Source of the DNA: Varanus komodoensis
Lineage: Eukaryota; Chordata; Lepidosauria; Squamata; Varanidae
Assembly: GCF_004798865.1 (NCBI RefSeq)
Contig: NW_025336482.1
Coordinates: 1,552,861 to 1,616,860, forward strand
DNA length: 64,000 bases
Direction of reading: 5' to 3'
Part shown: piece after piece, positions 34,244 through 45,380 of the stretch
Numbering within the stretch: the first letter of the stretch is position 1
Layout of the letters: each line of letters opens with the position of its first letter
Position numbers and translations under genes: made by a program
Notes under the pieces: model-generated
What the model saw: the letters and a program-made list of their open reading frames with translations, nothing else
Databases searched by the model: none
What the model was told of the DNA's origin: nothing

Positions 34244-35280
34244 TGCTTCTCCGCTCTCGGAAGCAAGCTCAGCATCGCGGATGCAAATTGGACTGTAATC
34301 ATGACTATAAAAATAAGTACACACCCTTTTTCCTGGAAAGAATAGATGTGTAGGTTGCACTGACAGAGGGGAAGACAGATAGCCCTTGATTTGGATTTTT
34401 TTTTAAATGAAAAGGATGCCAGATAAATAGTGTGAGGAATAGTGTCCCAGACACAAATGAAAGATTTGAAAAATAAGCAATCTGTGAAATCACGAAATCA
34501 ACGCTCACCTGGGACTTTGTTGTCGCCACACATTTTGCGGGTCGAACAAATTGTGTCGAAGGAAAAACTCGTTTGCCTATTTATTGAGAGCATGTGTATG
34601 CTATTCCCCAGCCCAAAAGAAAAGGAGAAGCGTCCTGCAGGTAGCTTGCAATTCATCACTTCAGAAAAGCAATTGCTGCTCTCCGGGGTGACAGTCAAAA
34701 AGGCGGGGTGCATGGAGGAAAAGAGGATGGGGAGGGCAAAGGAATTGAAGTGCATGCGTCTGGATTTCTACGGCTCTGACCCATGGACTGTACCACAGAC
34801 GGCCTTCCCCTGAGGCGCATGGACTTGCTGACCGGCTGGTCTCTTAAGGACTAGCATTGTGCAAACAAGCATTTGTGTAAGGGTGCGTAAGCCCAAATGA
34901 GGATTTGCAAACTTAAACAAAATTCTCCTCCAAAATATATTTCCCACATAAAGCAGATGATGGAATAAAAGCACCTTGACTACCTGAAACACCGACAGAA
35001 GGAATTCACAAAATCCTTGGTGCACCTCACCACCTCGCTCCGTACGCTCTCTTTCCCCTTCCCGTCTCCTTTCTTTGTCTGTCTTCTCCTTCTTTTCTAT
35101 CACTCCCTCTTTTCTTTTTCTCCTTCTGTCTGCCCTCGCCCTTCGCTTCTTTCCTCCCTCCCTCCCTCCTCTGCTCCTCTTCCCCTCCTCAATACATCCA
35201 GCACAAGACAAACGAAGAACACACGCGAATACAAGCTGCCCGGGGTCGGGGCACGCCCCCCCTCACTGGAGACCGGGCAT
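34242..35280. other. Unique sequence and pyrimidine tract
   Basis: A C/T-rich tract lies at about 35035-35195. GTGCAAACAAGCATTTGTG-type sequence is at 34855. No gene seen. Confidence 0.4.
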
Positions 35281-35430
35281 TTATTTAATTTATTCGTTCA
35301 TTCAAAACTTTTCTAGACCGCCCCATTACCGAAGTCTCGGGACGGTTTCACAATACAAAATGTAAAATAAAACTTAGCATCCTAAAAATTCAACTAACAA
35401 TAAAACCTCGATTAAAACTATCAGGTCTTG
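35281..35430 (-). mobile_element. L2-type LINE 3' end, antisense
   Basis: TTTATTTAATTTATTCGTTC, TTTTCTAGACCGCCCCATTA, CCGAAGTCTCGGGACGGTTT match the antisense L2 tails at 23.9, 38.95 and 54.8 kb. The sequence from 35430 to about 35800 is not recognisable as L2 coding and may be a different repeat. Confidence 0.7.
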
Positions 35431-36600
35431 CAACAGGGGCTGTCCCACTCTGGCAACATCACAAATTGGCTGCACAAAGCTGCGACACCCACTGAGGAAG
35501 CAACGCAAAGTGTGCATGGGCCCCCCCTAACCTCCCGGCCAAGCCCAGGAATTCAGAAAGAGCTACGGCGTGGACAAGAAAGGGCAGAAACGGAGGCCGC
35601 TCTTCCAGGGAGCCAGACAAAGGCCGGTCTGTCTCCAGCCTCAGCCTCCACCAGGAGAATGCGATCAGCCGTTTCCTGGCCGGCAGCACCAAAGCACAAG
35701 CCTCGTCCAGGATGTTGCAGAAACGGCATGAAAAGAAGGCTGCTCCACGCCCAGAGAAGCGCAGCCTCTGGTGCATCTTGTGCCAGAGACCTGGGGGACG
35801 CTTGTGGGAGCCAGGGGGTGGCTTGAGTTGGCCACCAGGCATGCAGAAGTGCGACTTCAGTCCAGAGTGACATGCGCTGCTTTGCACGCCGGGTGGATTC
35901 TAGAACAATTGGCAAGTTGCCTCCTGCCAGAAGTGCGACCACATAATAGTGCTATGATTTTGGAAAGTGCAGGAGGAGGAAGAAAAGAAAATCTTCCTTT
36001 TCAGAGGAAAACTATCCTTAAAGAGCAGCAGAATTTAGACATGGAAGAAACAGAGTCTTTCCCTCCACTGCGTTTTACTGAAAGATTTAGAGCGTCCCTT
36101 CCCTTCTAGTCGCATAGCGGTCCTTCCTGTCTCCCCCAAATTCCATCCTTGCAACAATCCTGTGAGGGAGGCCAGGCTGAGAGATGGCGGCTGGACTGAG
36201 GTTGCACTTCACGACTGGGGGGGGGGGGGGGTGAGATCTCAGCTCTCCTTGGTCCTGATCCAACCAGCACTCCACGCTGCCTCTCCTTGCCTTGCCCTCC
36301 TATTTCTCCCCAACTCCGTCGCCTCTTCGGGGTGACGCTTCAGGTTTTCACTTCCACATACTTGCTCACCTCCCCTTCCCCTTGGAGGACCCCCCCTTCG
36401 TTTTCCTGCTGGCAAGACAAGGCCGCCGTGCCGATCACCCCAGCATGGGACTTGGGTTCCTGCCAAACACGAGTCTCCCTGGAAACAATCACTGCCTTCT
36501 TACTCCGACCGGGTCTGCAGATGCTGCGAGGGACCACACCAGTTCAGCCAAACGCCGGGAGAAAAGAAACCACGGGTGACAAGAGCGACATATATATATT
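35431..36600. other. Unclassified sequence, no host gene seen
   Basis: A GC-rich stretch follows the L2 tail. A run of about 12 G lies at 36219-36230, next to a MIR-like fragment at 36140-36215 (CAACAATCCTGTGAGGGAGG). Confidence 0.35.
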
Positions 36601-37572
36601 TGTGGTGTGTCCAGAAAGTAATAAGAATGGTATTTTAAAAATTCTTTTCTCGAACAATCTCACAATGGAACATTGCCTCCTTCAAAGCATGTACCTTGTG
36701 ATTGCATGCAACACACCCAGCAAATTTTCCTTTTCTCATCGCATCCCTGGAAGTCTTCCAGTGGGATGGCGTTTAGAGCCTGCATTATCCACACAACCAA
36801 AATGGTGTCCTTTCAAACCATTCTTCATCTTTGGGAGTATGAAAAGGCACAAGGAGCTCAGTCGGGGCTGTAGGGTGGACGGGGAAGCCCCGTGATGTGT
36901 TTTTCAGCCCCAAACTCTCCGACAGCCAAAGCACAGTGACTCGGTGCGTTGTCTGTTGTGATAAAGGATCCAAACTGAGCCGGTTCAAATTGAGGGTTCA
37001 CTTGTGCAGATGATAGCGCAGCTTCTCCGTAAGCTTCCCTCGCGATTTCCTACGTTTCTAATGCACTTTTCCCAATTTCACCCAATGTTCTCACATGCCA
37101 CTGCTCCAAACTCGATGGCATGATTCTTAATATGAGGCACCTGAACGGGGTGTCACAAAAGAGAATGTCTCGACTCTGGCAGGGCTGGAATGCAACTAAT
37201 CCGTGGTCTCACGTATTCCTGGCACCCCACCCCAAGCGACCCTAGCCAGCTTCTCCCTTCACAGACCCCTTCTTGAGTGTATTTATTATTTATTTGTTTA
37301 TTTATATTGCGATTTATATCCTGCCTTTTTCCTACAAAGGGCTCAAGGCAGCTTACATCTCCTCCTCTATCCTATCCCCACAACAACAACCCTGTGAGGT
37401 AGATTGGGCTGAGAGTCTGTGACTGGCCCAGAGTCACCCAGTTGGCTCCATGGCTGAGCGGGGACTCGAACCCGGATCGCCTGAGTCCCAGTCCCATGCT
37501 CTAACCACTACACCACACTGGCTCTACACTGAATGTAGGGACTTCATTCTCATTACTTTCTGGACATAAATT
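36601..37572 (-). mobile_element. Mariner-family DNA transposon, internally deleted, with nested SINE
   Basis: Inverted ends are visible: GTCCAGAAAGTAATAAGAAT at 36609-36628 and its complement at 37546-37565 with one mismatch. The minus strand carries a mariner transposase remnant: TDNAPSH near 36957-36937 (the second catalytic Asp region) and RPPYSPD near 36884-36864. The latter is followed by a stop and APCAF, where intact relatives have LAPCDF, so the third catalytic Asp is lost. About 720 bases remain after subtracting the nested SINE, roughly half of a full mariner, so the copy is truncated and dead. The flanking TA is ambiguous because the left flank is a TATATA run. Confidence 0.82.
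37277..37530 (-). mobile_element. tRNA-derived SINE nested in the mariner, antisense
   Basis: Same family as 12137, 39577 and 42181. Read on the minus strand it has the head GCCAGTGTGGTGTAGTGG, B-box GGTTCGAGTCCCC, CCAGTCACAGACTCTCAG-like body, CCTACCTCACAGGG-like segment and an ATAAATC tail. TGAGTGTA (37274) and TGAATGTA (37530) at its edges may be a target duplication with one change. Confidence 0.9.
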
Positions 37573-38951
37573 CCATCCATCTATTTTTCAGTTTCTTTGT
37601 CTTCCCAGCCCACTTGGAAACCAGTGCTGTTCAATCAATATTCATGAGGTTTTCTGAAAGAGCTGAGTCCTCTCCATTGGCTTGGAACCCATTACCCAAA
37701 GAGTCCCATTCAAAATGCAATGTGGGTTTCTAGTCCACATGGTTAAGCTCTGAATCACATGGATCCCCCGCAAGAACGAAGTTAGTGGCATTGCATGAAA
37801 AGGCAAAGCACCTTACCTTCTAAAAGAAGATTTCCAGACTGTGGAAGCACCTCCGGCCTCCAGCTTTTAAATTAAACAGTAAACAGCCTTGCAAAGAATT
37901 TTCACCACTTCAGCAGCTAACCCTGAAATACGTGATCTGTAGCAGACAAATGGGAAAACTTCTCCTTCCCAATTAAAAAAAAGCCTGAGATCAGTCAAGG
38001 CACAACCCTATCAACACCCGGATGGAAGACCGCCTACATCTCCCAGCATTCCCCACCCAGCCAAAAACAAGCATCTTTGCCAGACCCAGAAGGACGAGAA
38101 GAGATGGTGGCATCATTTGCCGGGAAGATTAATCAATCTTCTCTCTTCGGCATCCTTTCTTGCCACGTCCCCAGGGCCCAGTCAGCACTCCGCAAGGGTT
38201 CGAAGCCCCCCGGTCCTAATCAATCCAGCCTGGTCAGCATTTGGAATACAAAGAGTCTCCGCATCGGGGCAGCGTTGCCCAAAAGTAAGAGATGTGACCC
38301 CACAGGAGCAATGGGGAGACTCAAGCCACCAGGAGGCCACGAGAGGAGCGTGGCACCAATAACGAAGGATCCACAGGATCCACTCAGCCCTGCCCAGAGT
38401 ACAATCCCTCCAGTCCAACTGCGGGCGCTTGGCCACTCAGTCTGGCATCCCTGCAGCTTTCCGGAGCTCCCCAGAGAGCACCACCTCCTCCCCGGTCCCT
38501 GCCCCTCTCCCTCAATTCTCGGGTGTTTCCCTCGCTTTTGTGCTCCCTCGCCCCAGTTCTGAAAAGCTGAAGCACATCCCTGAAGGGGCCTGTGATGGTT
38601 AGGAAGGGCTGGTCCTGGAGGTCGAGCTTCTTTGCCTTCAGGCCTGTCCGTCACGGGCGCCCAGCCCCAAAACGCTTCTCCAAAACAGGACTTGCACCCC
38701 GGGCAGGAGGAGGGCCACTGCTCCCCCAGCGGGCTTCCTCGCCATTGCCTGGGTGGACAGAAGTGGCATGAAAAGACGTCGATGCGCAGGAAGGGGAGGA
38801 AGCATGCCAAGGAGGGACTGCGGACCCTCCACCTCAAGAAGCAGCCTGCCTCTGGATCCACTGGGGCCAAGGCATGTGGGAGGGCTGCCCCCCACCCCAT
38901 TAACTCTGCTCACAGGCTTCCCACAGGCTGATGGGCCATTGTGGGAAACAG
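37573..38951. other. Unique sequence, no gene seen
   Basis: No exon recognised. The long antisense frame at 38220-38900 has no domain. A short CTACATCTCCCAGCATTCCC fragment at 38033 belongs to a dispersed reptile repeat. Confidence 0.4.
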
Positions 38952-39375
38952 GATTTATTTATTTATTTTATTTATTAAAACATTTTTATGCCGCCCCATT
39001 CGCCGAAGCCTTGGGGCGGCTTACAACATAGATAAAACAATAAGTTAAAATATCCATATAAAATAATCTTAATTAAAACACACATTATAAAATAAAATAA
39101 GCCGCCCTGGCCAGATAAAATTCAATTGTATTTAGCATTTAAAATGTTGCTTAAATAAAAAGGTCTTAGCCTGGCGCCGAAAAACAAATAATGACGGCGC
39201 CAGGCGGACCTCTCTGGGGAGCGCCTTCCATAACTTAGGCGCCACCGCTGAGAAAGCCCTTCTCCGAGTAGCCACCCTCCTAATTTCTCTCACGGAGGGC
39301 TCCCGGAGAAGGGCCTCTCCCGCCAATCTCAGGGGGCGACTGGGCAAATATGGATGTAAGCGCTCCATATGCTAA
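38952..39375 (-). mobile_element. L2-clade LINE 3' end, antisense
   Basis: The minus strand encodes the L2 C-terminus with an open frame over 39368-39132: RRVATRRRAFSAVAPKLWKA, LPREVRLAPSLFVFRRQAKT, FLFKQHF. An untranslated tail with GTAAGCCGCCCCAAGGC and an ATAAA-rich end (38953-38975) follows. 5'-truncated. Confidence 0.9.
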
Positions 39376-39576
39376 GGATGGTTCGATTATGGCAACACAT
39401 GGTTAATTCCTGGGCTCAAATTCAAGGGCCCAGTCTGCAGCCTCACACACTTTGGGGACAAGTAACAGGAAGGGCTGCTGACACGTCTGGAAGAGGACTT
39501 TCTTGATGGTGACAGCACACCTTTGGAGACAGGCTGTGCTTCGCCGGCCTTTAAAATCCATAACCTGAAGACTGAG

Positions 39577-39830
39577 AGCCGGCGTGGTGTCGTGGTTAAG
39601 AGCTGGGACTGGGACTCAGGCGATCCGGGTTCGAGTCCCCGCTCACCATGGAGCCAACTGGGTGGCTTTGGGCCAGTCACAGACACTCAGCCCAGCCTAC
39701 CTCACAGGGTTGTTGTTGTGGGGATGAGATGGAGGAGGAGAATGATGCAAGCTGCCTTGCGCCCTTCGCAGGAAAAAGGCAGGATATAAATCGAAAATAA
39801 ACAAACACATAAACAGAATAAATAAAGACA
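39577..39830 (+). mobile_element. tRNA-derived SINE (MIR/CORE-like body)
   Basis: Same family as 12137. Head GGTGTCGTGGTTAAGAGC, B-box GGTTCGAGTCCCC at 39629-39641, CCAACTGGGTGGCTTTGGGC, CCTACCTCACAGGGTTGTTG, tail TATAAATCGAAAATAAAC. It is close to the 42.2-kb copy. Confidence 0.92.
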
Positions 39831-40139
39831 CTCCGATCCCTGTCCACATTCCAGGCTTTAAAATCACCTTGTCACGGACGTCTCGTGAGTACACCATGCC
39901 CCGCCCTGCAGGCAGAGCGGAAACTCTGCACGCGTACAAAAAAGCGACCCAGAGATGCACCTTTGGGCTGATCCAGCGGCGCAGCTCTGATCCGACGTGT
40001 CTCCCCGGGCCCGCGGCTGACACCCGCATACGGAGCCGCCACCGCCAGCTCAGGGGAGCCTTCCTTTCCTCCAAAGGATCCCGTTTCCAGAGCAGACGGC
40101 ACGGCGCAGACAGCCGCGCACTGCCGGGCACGGAGAATC

Positions 40140-40620
40140 GCTGCTCATTTGTTATCATTTAAAGTCATGCGCGTCGTAAAATGTCAACAGAGTTTTAAGA
40201 AGCCGCCACCTGGCAAGCGTCCTGCAGTGCCGGTGTAATTCCCTCAGCAGGCCTGCCAAACTGCCGTAATTAAAACGAGTGGGATTTGAACGGTCTCGGC
40301 GCAGCGCCTCGCTAATTCGCTGTCTTTGTGCAAAAAGGGGGAAAAATAGATATTATTTTCTTGAAAAAGAATTGATACATAAAATCCTGTCACACAAGCC
40401 AGACAGGACAAGAGGAGGGAAGCGCAGCGGGTTGGTTGATAGAGTCAGCACAGGAAGCGGGCGGAAAGCCATCTTGTCAGCTTCGTCGAGGGCTTGACGG
40501 TCGCTGTGCTGGTGGCAACGAAGAGCGACCACGATGTTTTCCCGGATTGCAATTTTTTCTCGGTGGGGCACAGCTATAAAATTCGAGCAATGCTAGAATC
40601 TGCGTGACACAAGCCACTCG
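40140..40620. promoter_or_regulatory. Candidate conserved non-coding block next to a CpG-rich stretch
   Basis: CpG-rich DNA at 39890-40140 passes into unique sequence with GCCGTAATTAAAACGAGTGG, CTCGCTAATTCGCTGTC and GCATTGATTAATCATGG. No EFNA2 exon 1 could be read on the minus strand. It could be a distal regulatory element; conservation is untested. Confidence 0.3.
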
Positions 40621-40689
40621 TGCATTGATTAATCATGGTAGTGCCCCAGGGGACTCTGTCCTGCACACACTCGGCCTGCTCCTCAGTTC

Positions 40690-40800
40690 TTCGTCCTCAC
40701 AACACCCCTGCGAGGTAGGACCAGGCCCAGAGATGGCATGACTGGCCCAAGCTAGGCCTAAAACCCAGATCCCCACTGTCCTAGCTGGACAGTCTCGCTC
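40690..40800 (-). mobile_element. MIR-like SINE fragment, antisense
   Basis: CCTCACAACACCCCTGCGAG, GTAGGACCAGGCCCAGAGAT, GACTGGCCCAAGCTAGG in the order of an antisense MIR element. Confidence 0.6.
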
Positions 40801-42180
40801 TGGGTTCCTCAGCCTGGCATCTCATTCCTCACAATCACCATCTTCCACAACCACTGGCCGTTCCATCAGCGGTTCAGGAGGTCCTGGAGGGCACACACTG
40901 GAGATCTTGAGGTGGCATGCTCCTGACTGTGGCTGACCAACCAGAAGAGGAAACGCAACAAAACATGCGCATTCACTTCTGCGCCAGGACGGAATGCGCC
41001 ACGAAACCTCCTTCCCCAAGCAGCACGGTGCCGCTGCCTTGTACTACAACTCCCATCATTCCCCACCACTATGGGAGTGGAGATCAATACACAGAAGGGC
41101 CCTGCCAGGTGAGACCCGGGGCAAACAGGCCCAGCCTTGCAGCGGGAAATCCACAGGAGTGCAAAGGCACCCAGCCGCCCATGTGCCCCAGCAGCTGGGG
41201 TAGACTTCTGCTACCAGCGCCGGCACAAAACCACCAGGACTAGCAGCCAAGAAAACCTTCTCCTCCATGAATCTGTCCAAGCCCCTTTTGCAGCTGTCAG
41301 GACTGGGGGCCACCACAACGTCTCATGGAAATGAATTCCTTCGGTCCAGCCCTGTACTGTCCTTCCTTTGCTGAGTCCTGAATCCCCACCCATCAGTCTC
41401 ACGGGGTGACCCCCTCGGGATCTAGCATTACAGGGCAGGGAGAGGAAAGGTCTCCGCCTCGACCAGGCATCCATCTGAGCATCTCTTCACACGCACCTTT
41501 CTCCTAAGCGGAACAATCCCAGGGGTGGGCACTTTCCCGTGGAGGAGAGCTTCTTCAGCCCCTGGATCAATGGAGTTGTCCTTTTCCCCACTCCCCAATA
41601 TCCTCTTGGGGTGCAGCAACTAGAACGTTCGACCGAATTGCAAAGGGGGTTTGGATGAGTAAGAACCAACCAGATTAGAAATGAGGCCAGCGGAGCGCTG
41701 AGAGGGCTTGGAGAATTTTGGTGAACAGAAACACTGCTGGTCCACCATTTCCCACTTCTCCAGACAATCGGAGCTTCAGATCCCGGAAGAAGGAGAGATC
41801 CTAGGATTTCCTTTTTCACAGCTCACCCTTTGCAAACCACACGATTACAAAAACGTACCCTAGCGAGTTCATGTACCCTGTGCAGCTGCCCCGCTTGGCT
41901 TTTGCACAAATTCCCTTGTGAGCTGAATTGGCCTGCTTCGTTACGTGGAGGAAAGACACACAAATTAGGAAACGGGCAACAACTTGGAAAATGGGTGCAA
42001 AGTTCCAGTTTGCTTCTTGTTTGCATGGAGTGAAGAGGAATTGAGCATGAGATGATGCCTGGAGAACCCGAGTGACTGCAAATAGTGTTCATTCACTGAT
42101 CCCTACAGATCAGAGGAAGCCACCATCCCCACGAACACATTTCTGGACGGCCCTTTAAAATCGCAAAACTCTACCCCGTG
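40801..42180. other. Unique sequence, no gene seen
   Basis: A fragment of a dispersed reptile repeat is at 41040-41075 (CTACAACTCCCATCATTCCC). 41830-42060 has TTTGCA-rich sequence. No exon seen. Confidence 0.4.
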
Positions 42181-42420
42181 TCCAGTGTGGTGTAGTGGTT
42201 AAGAGCGTGGGACTGGGACTCAGGTGATCCGGGTTCGAGTCCCCACTCAGCCATGGAGCCAACTGGGTGGCTTTGGGCCAGTCACAGACTCTCAGCCCAG
42301 CCTACCTCACAGGGTTGTTGTTGTGGGGAAGAGATGGAGGAGGAGAATGATGTAAGCTGCCTCGAGCCCTTTGAGGAAAAAGGCAGGATATAAATCGGAA
42401 AATAAAAAAATGAATAAAAA
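42181..42420 (+). mobile_element. tRNA-derived SINE (best-preserved copy)
   Basis: Head CAGTGTGGTGTAGTGGTTAA with a good A-box, B-box GGTTCGAGTCCCC at 42230-42242, GCTTTGGGCCAGTCACAGAC, CCTACCTCACAGGGTTGTTG, GTAAGCTGCCTCGAGCCC, tail TATAAATCGGAAAATAAAAA. The head and body are the most regular of the four copies in the window. Confidence 0.93.
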
Positions 42421-44599
42421 TTGTGGCATCCTTCTAGCTGGGCAGAGGAGCAGGAAGAAGAGAGATGGGGTGGCATCGGAGTGGAATGAAATAAATAAAT
42501 ACAATGACAAAGGGCAGGCGAATCCCACAATGGGCAAAACACTCTGGTTATCGGTCAATACGACTGGGGCATTTGGGGGCTTAATGAGGCAGCTAAACTT
42601 TGAGTGTCCTCAGACGAGGCAGAGTGGGGGAAAGAAGAGAGAGATCTAAACAATAAAATTCCAACCAACAACCTGTGATTAGAGAGCACTTTGGATGAAG
42701 AGACAGACAGAGAAAAGGAGAAATGCCCCCACCACGCACCCTGCTAGTTACAGCTCCATAAATCTCAAGCCATTTAACAGCTGTTAATCACCTCTTTCTT
42801 TCCCCCTTCACCCAGAAGCAAAGAGCCACTCTTGGCAGCCGGGAAACGCCTGTGCTCTATCTTCCTTTTCCCTGAATTCTCTGCCAGAAAACTTTTCCTC
42901 CTCTCAGCCCGCCTTGTAATTTTAACTTCACTCTTCATTCTTTTCTCTTGGTTGGGCTTCCAAGCAGGCAAAAGAGCCACTGAAAGCAGTTGAGCATGGT
43001 CTGGGGGCTTAGGTGGGAGGGAGGACAGACGGGGCTTGTGGGGACAGCCGAAAGGTGCCAAAACACACGGAACATGCTTCTGTGCTGCAAGAAACCGTTC
43101 AGGGCTGGAGGGGAAGCTGAAGCGCCACCCCAGGACTGCTTTTTCAGAAGCTCGTTGTGCAGAAAATGCCCCGGTGTGTGTGTGTGTGTGTGTGTGTACA
43201 GACTACATCTCTCTCATTCTTGCCCAGGCACACACACGGGATGAGCAAAGACACAATTGCTGTGCGCTCTCGGATTCTCCGAATATCACCTTGAACCTCA
43301 GGTCACTTTGTTTTCTCCATTCATTTGCACGTTTTCATCTCAGCGAAATAGCAAAACATTTCAAATGGAGAAAACGTGCATTTAAAGAAACCTGCAGTGA
43401 TGTGTACTTTCCCCCCAATGTAGAACAAAGCATTAAAATGCTTAAAAAAAAAAACCCAATAATCGAAATGTAGGCATGAGTTTGGGAATCCAGACATTTT
43501 GAGGGAACGTCCTGTCCTGCCCTGTTGCCCAGGGTTGCAAAGGTGACACATTTGCATGATTCACAAATAGAAATGCATTTCTGAGGCATCCCTTCACACT
43601 ACTGGAGAGAGGAATTTAAAATGATGCCTGGGGTACAGGGAATGGAAAGAGAGAAATGCTTCTTCTCTCGCCAAGGCTGGGCTTACCATGGGGAGCCAAG
43701 AGTCCCAAGCTCTGGGCAGCAGGCAAGGAAGGGCGGCAGATTGACCCTCCATCTGCCTCCGGGAGGTCTTGTCCCCGCTGCCATACCAGTCCCCACAACC
43801 ACCAGGTGCCCAGCCTTGCAGAGGTACCCACAGCCAGAATGTTAACTCAACAATAGCATCCCACATTTTAAAGCCAATTTACGCCTAGGCCACGGCACAC
43901 ACGAGTCTGTTCAAAGGAGAGTGAAGGCCTCTTCTTCCTTCCTAACCATGTACGGGACTTGGTTCTTGATTTCTTTACTTGCAGGATTTTAACCCCACGC
44001 TTTGGCCAAAAAGAAGAGGCTTCCACAGCGGTAGGCCATCATCATTCATGGTGCGGCAGTCCTTGTGTTCAGATTCACAATAGAACAGGCACAACACAAA
44101 AGGAAAGGCGTGGGGAGGGAAGAGGAAAAACCAGACCCAGTCGCCCATTCTCGGTTTTAAAATTCCCATGGCAGAACACTGGCTCCCTGCAGCTGCTGCT
44201 TCTCAGCGGCTCAGCTGGTCTCCCACTTGCCGTGATGTTCATCTTGGAAGGGCAGGGGTGCTGCCTCCAGGTGCCCCCTGCTCCAGGGAACAGTCGGTTC
44301 CATCCACCCCGGCATCTCTTCACCCCTTCTTCCAATATACTCCAGTCACAACTTGGCAACCCTGTCCTTAGGCATCAGGGGAGGCAAAGATTTCCCTCTG
44401 CAATTGTTTCTCTCAGAGGTTTTTTGTCCTCGGATGAATGCCGAAGCCCCCCGTCCCCCGCACCAACACTCGCCTCATCGGCCTCTTTTGAGGCTCCCGT
44501 CCCAAGTTCGCGCTTTGAGGCCCGTCCCACCGCTTCCACACGTGAGTCGAAGCATCCCTGTGGTGCCTGGATGGGGCGGGGGGAGCTGCTTCCCCCCTC
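42421..44599. other. Unique sequence with a GT microsatellite, no gene seen
   Basis: (GT)12 lies at 43174-43197. An 11-bp inverted repeat TGCACGTTTTC/GAAAACGTGCA lies at 43326-43380 and may be the core of a small decayed element. No host exon recognised. Confidence 0.4.
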
Positions 44600-44790
44600 C
44601 CTCCGGATGAAGGAGCGAGGTGTGGACACACTGAACAAGCTGACCTTTGCTGCCAAAAGAGGTTTATCGGCTCCCCAAAGAGACAAAAAGCCCTTTAATT
44701 TTTAATAACAATTAATGTGCTCTGCGAGGGAGTTTGAGCAGGGAAAGACAAGCTGACAAGCCAACCTGGACTTGTGCATTAAACGGCGGC
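44600..44790. promoter_or_regulatory. Candidate conserved non-coding block
   Basis: Unique sequence with AAGCTGACCTTTGCTGCC (nuclear-receptor-like half site) and TTTAATTTTTAATAACAATT, GTGCATTAAACGGCG. Function is inferred only. Confidence 0.25.
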
Positions 44791-44984
44791 GCAGGGAGGG
44801 GGGCGGTGAACCGCTGCTTCAGAAGGAGAAACACGGCAGAGGAAAAGCAGTGAAGCCTGATTTTGGGGAGGGCACAGGCCAAATCATTCTGCCATGATCA
44901 CAACCCTGGAAGCCACGGGTCGTGCTGCCGGCCCCCTCCCCACCCACACTTGCCAAGCCCCCTTTAAGCCTCCCAGAATGCCCG

Positions 44985-45380
44985 GGGTGGCATTTCACTG
45001 GAGGCACTGGGACCAGCCGCCCCTTTGAAGGAGCTCCTTCTCCCCTCTGTCCTCGCCCGGCTACTGAGATCCGCTTTGGAGGCTCTTTGCGGGATGCTGC
45101 GGGGTGGCCGGTGGCTCCCGGGGGCAAAGGCTTCTCTGCAGTGGCCCCCGCCTGTGCAGTGCACTTCCTGGGGAAACCTGCCCGGTCCTGTCACTGCATC
45201 ATTGACAAGCAACCTGTGCTAAGAATGCTGCTGAGATCAAACCTGCCACCTTCTCGTACAGAGAAGGGAGCTTCCACCGAGCTCCTCTCCGCCCACTTTG
45301 CACGGTGGATTAAAACCTCGCTCTTCAAGAGAGCATTTCTGTTTCTCAAATCGAGACTTCTTCCGCTTCTTAACTTTGCA
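44985..45380 (+). mobile_element. Decayed L2/CR1-clade LINE C-terminal region
   Basis: GCTTCTCTGCAGTGGCCCCC encodes FSAVAP in the position of the L2 AFSAVAP motif, and ARWIKTSLFKRAFLF near 45299-45343 resembles the C-terminal LKTxLFKR block. Several frame changes separate them, so this is an old copy. Confidence 0.5.

Noticed and set aside
36287-36895. 202-codon plus-strand frame
   Set aside because: It crosses the end of the mariner element and reads its transposase remnant on the wrong strand.
12137-42420. tRNA genes suggested by GGTTCGAGTCCCC B-boxes
   Set aside because: Each is the head of a SINE with the same body and A-rich tail; no cloverleaf with a paired acceptor stem.
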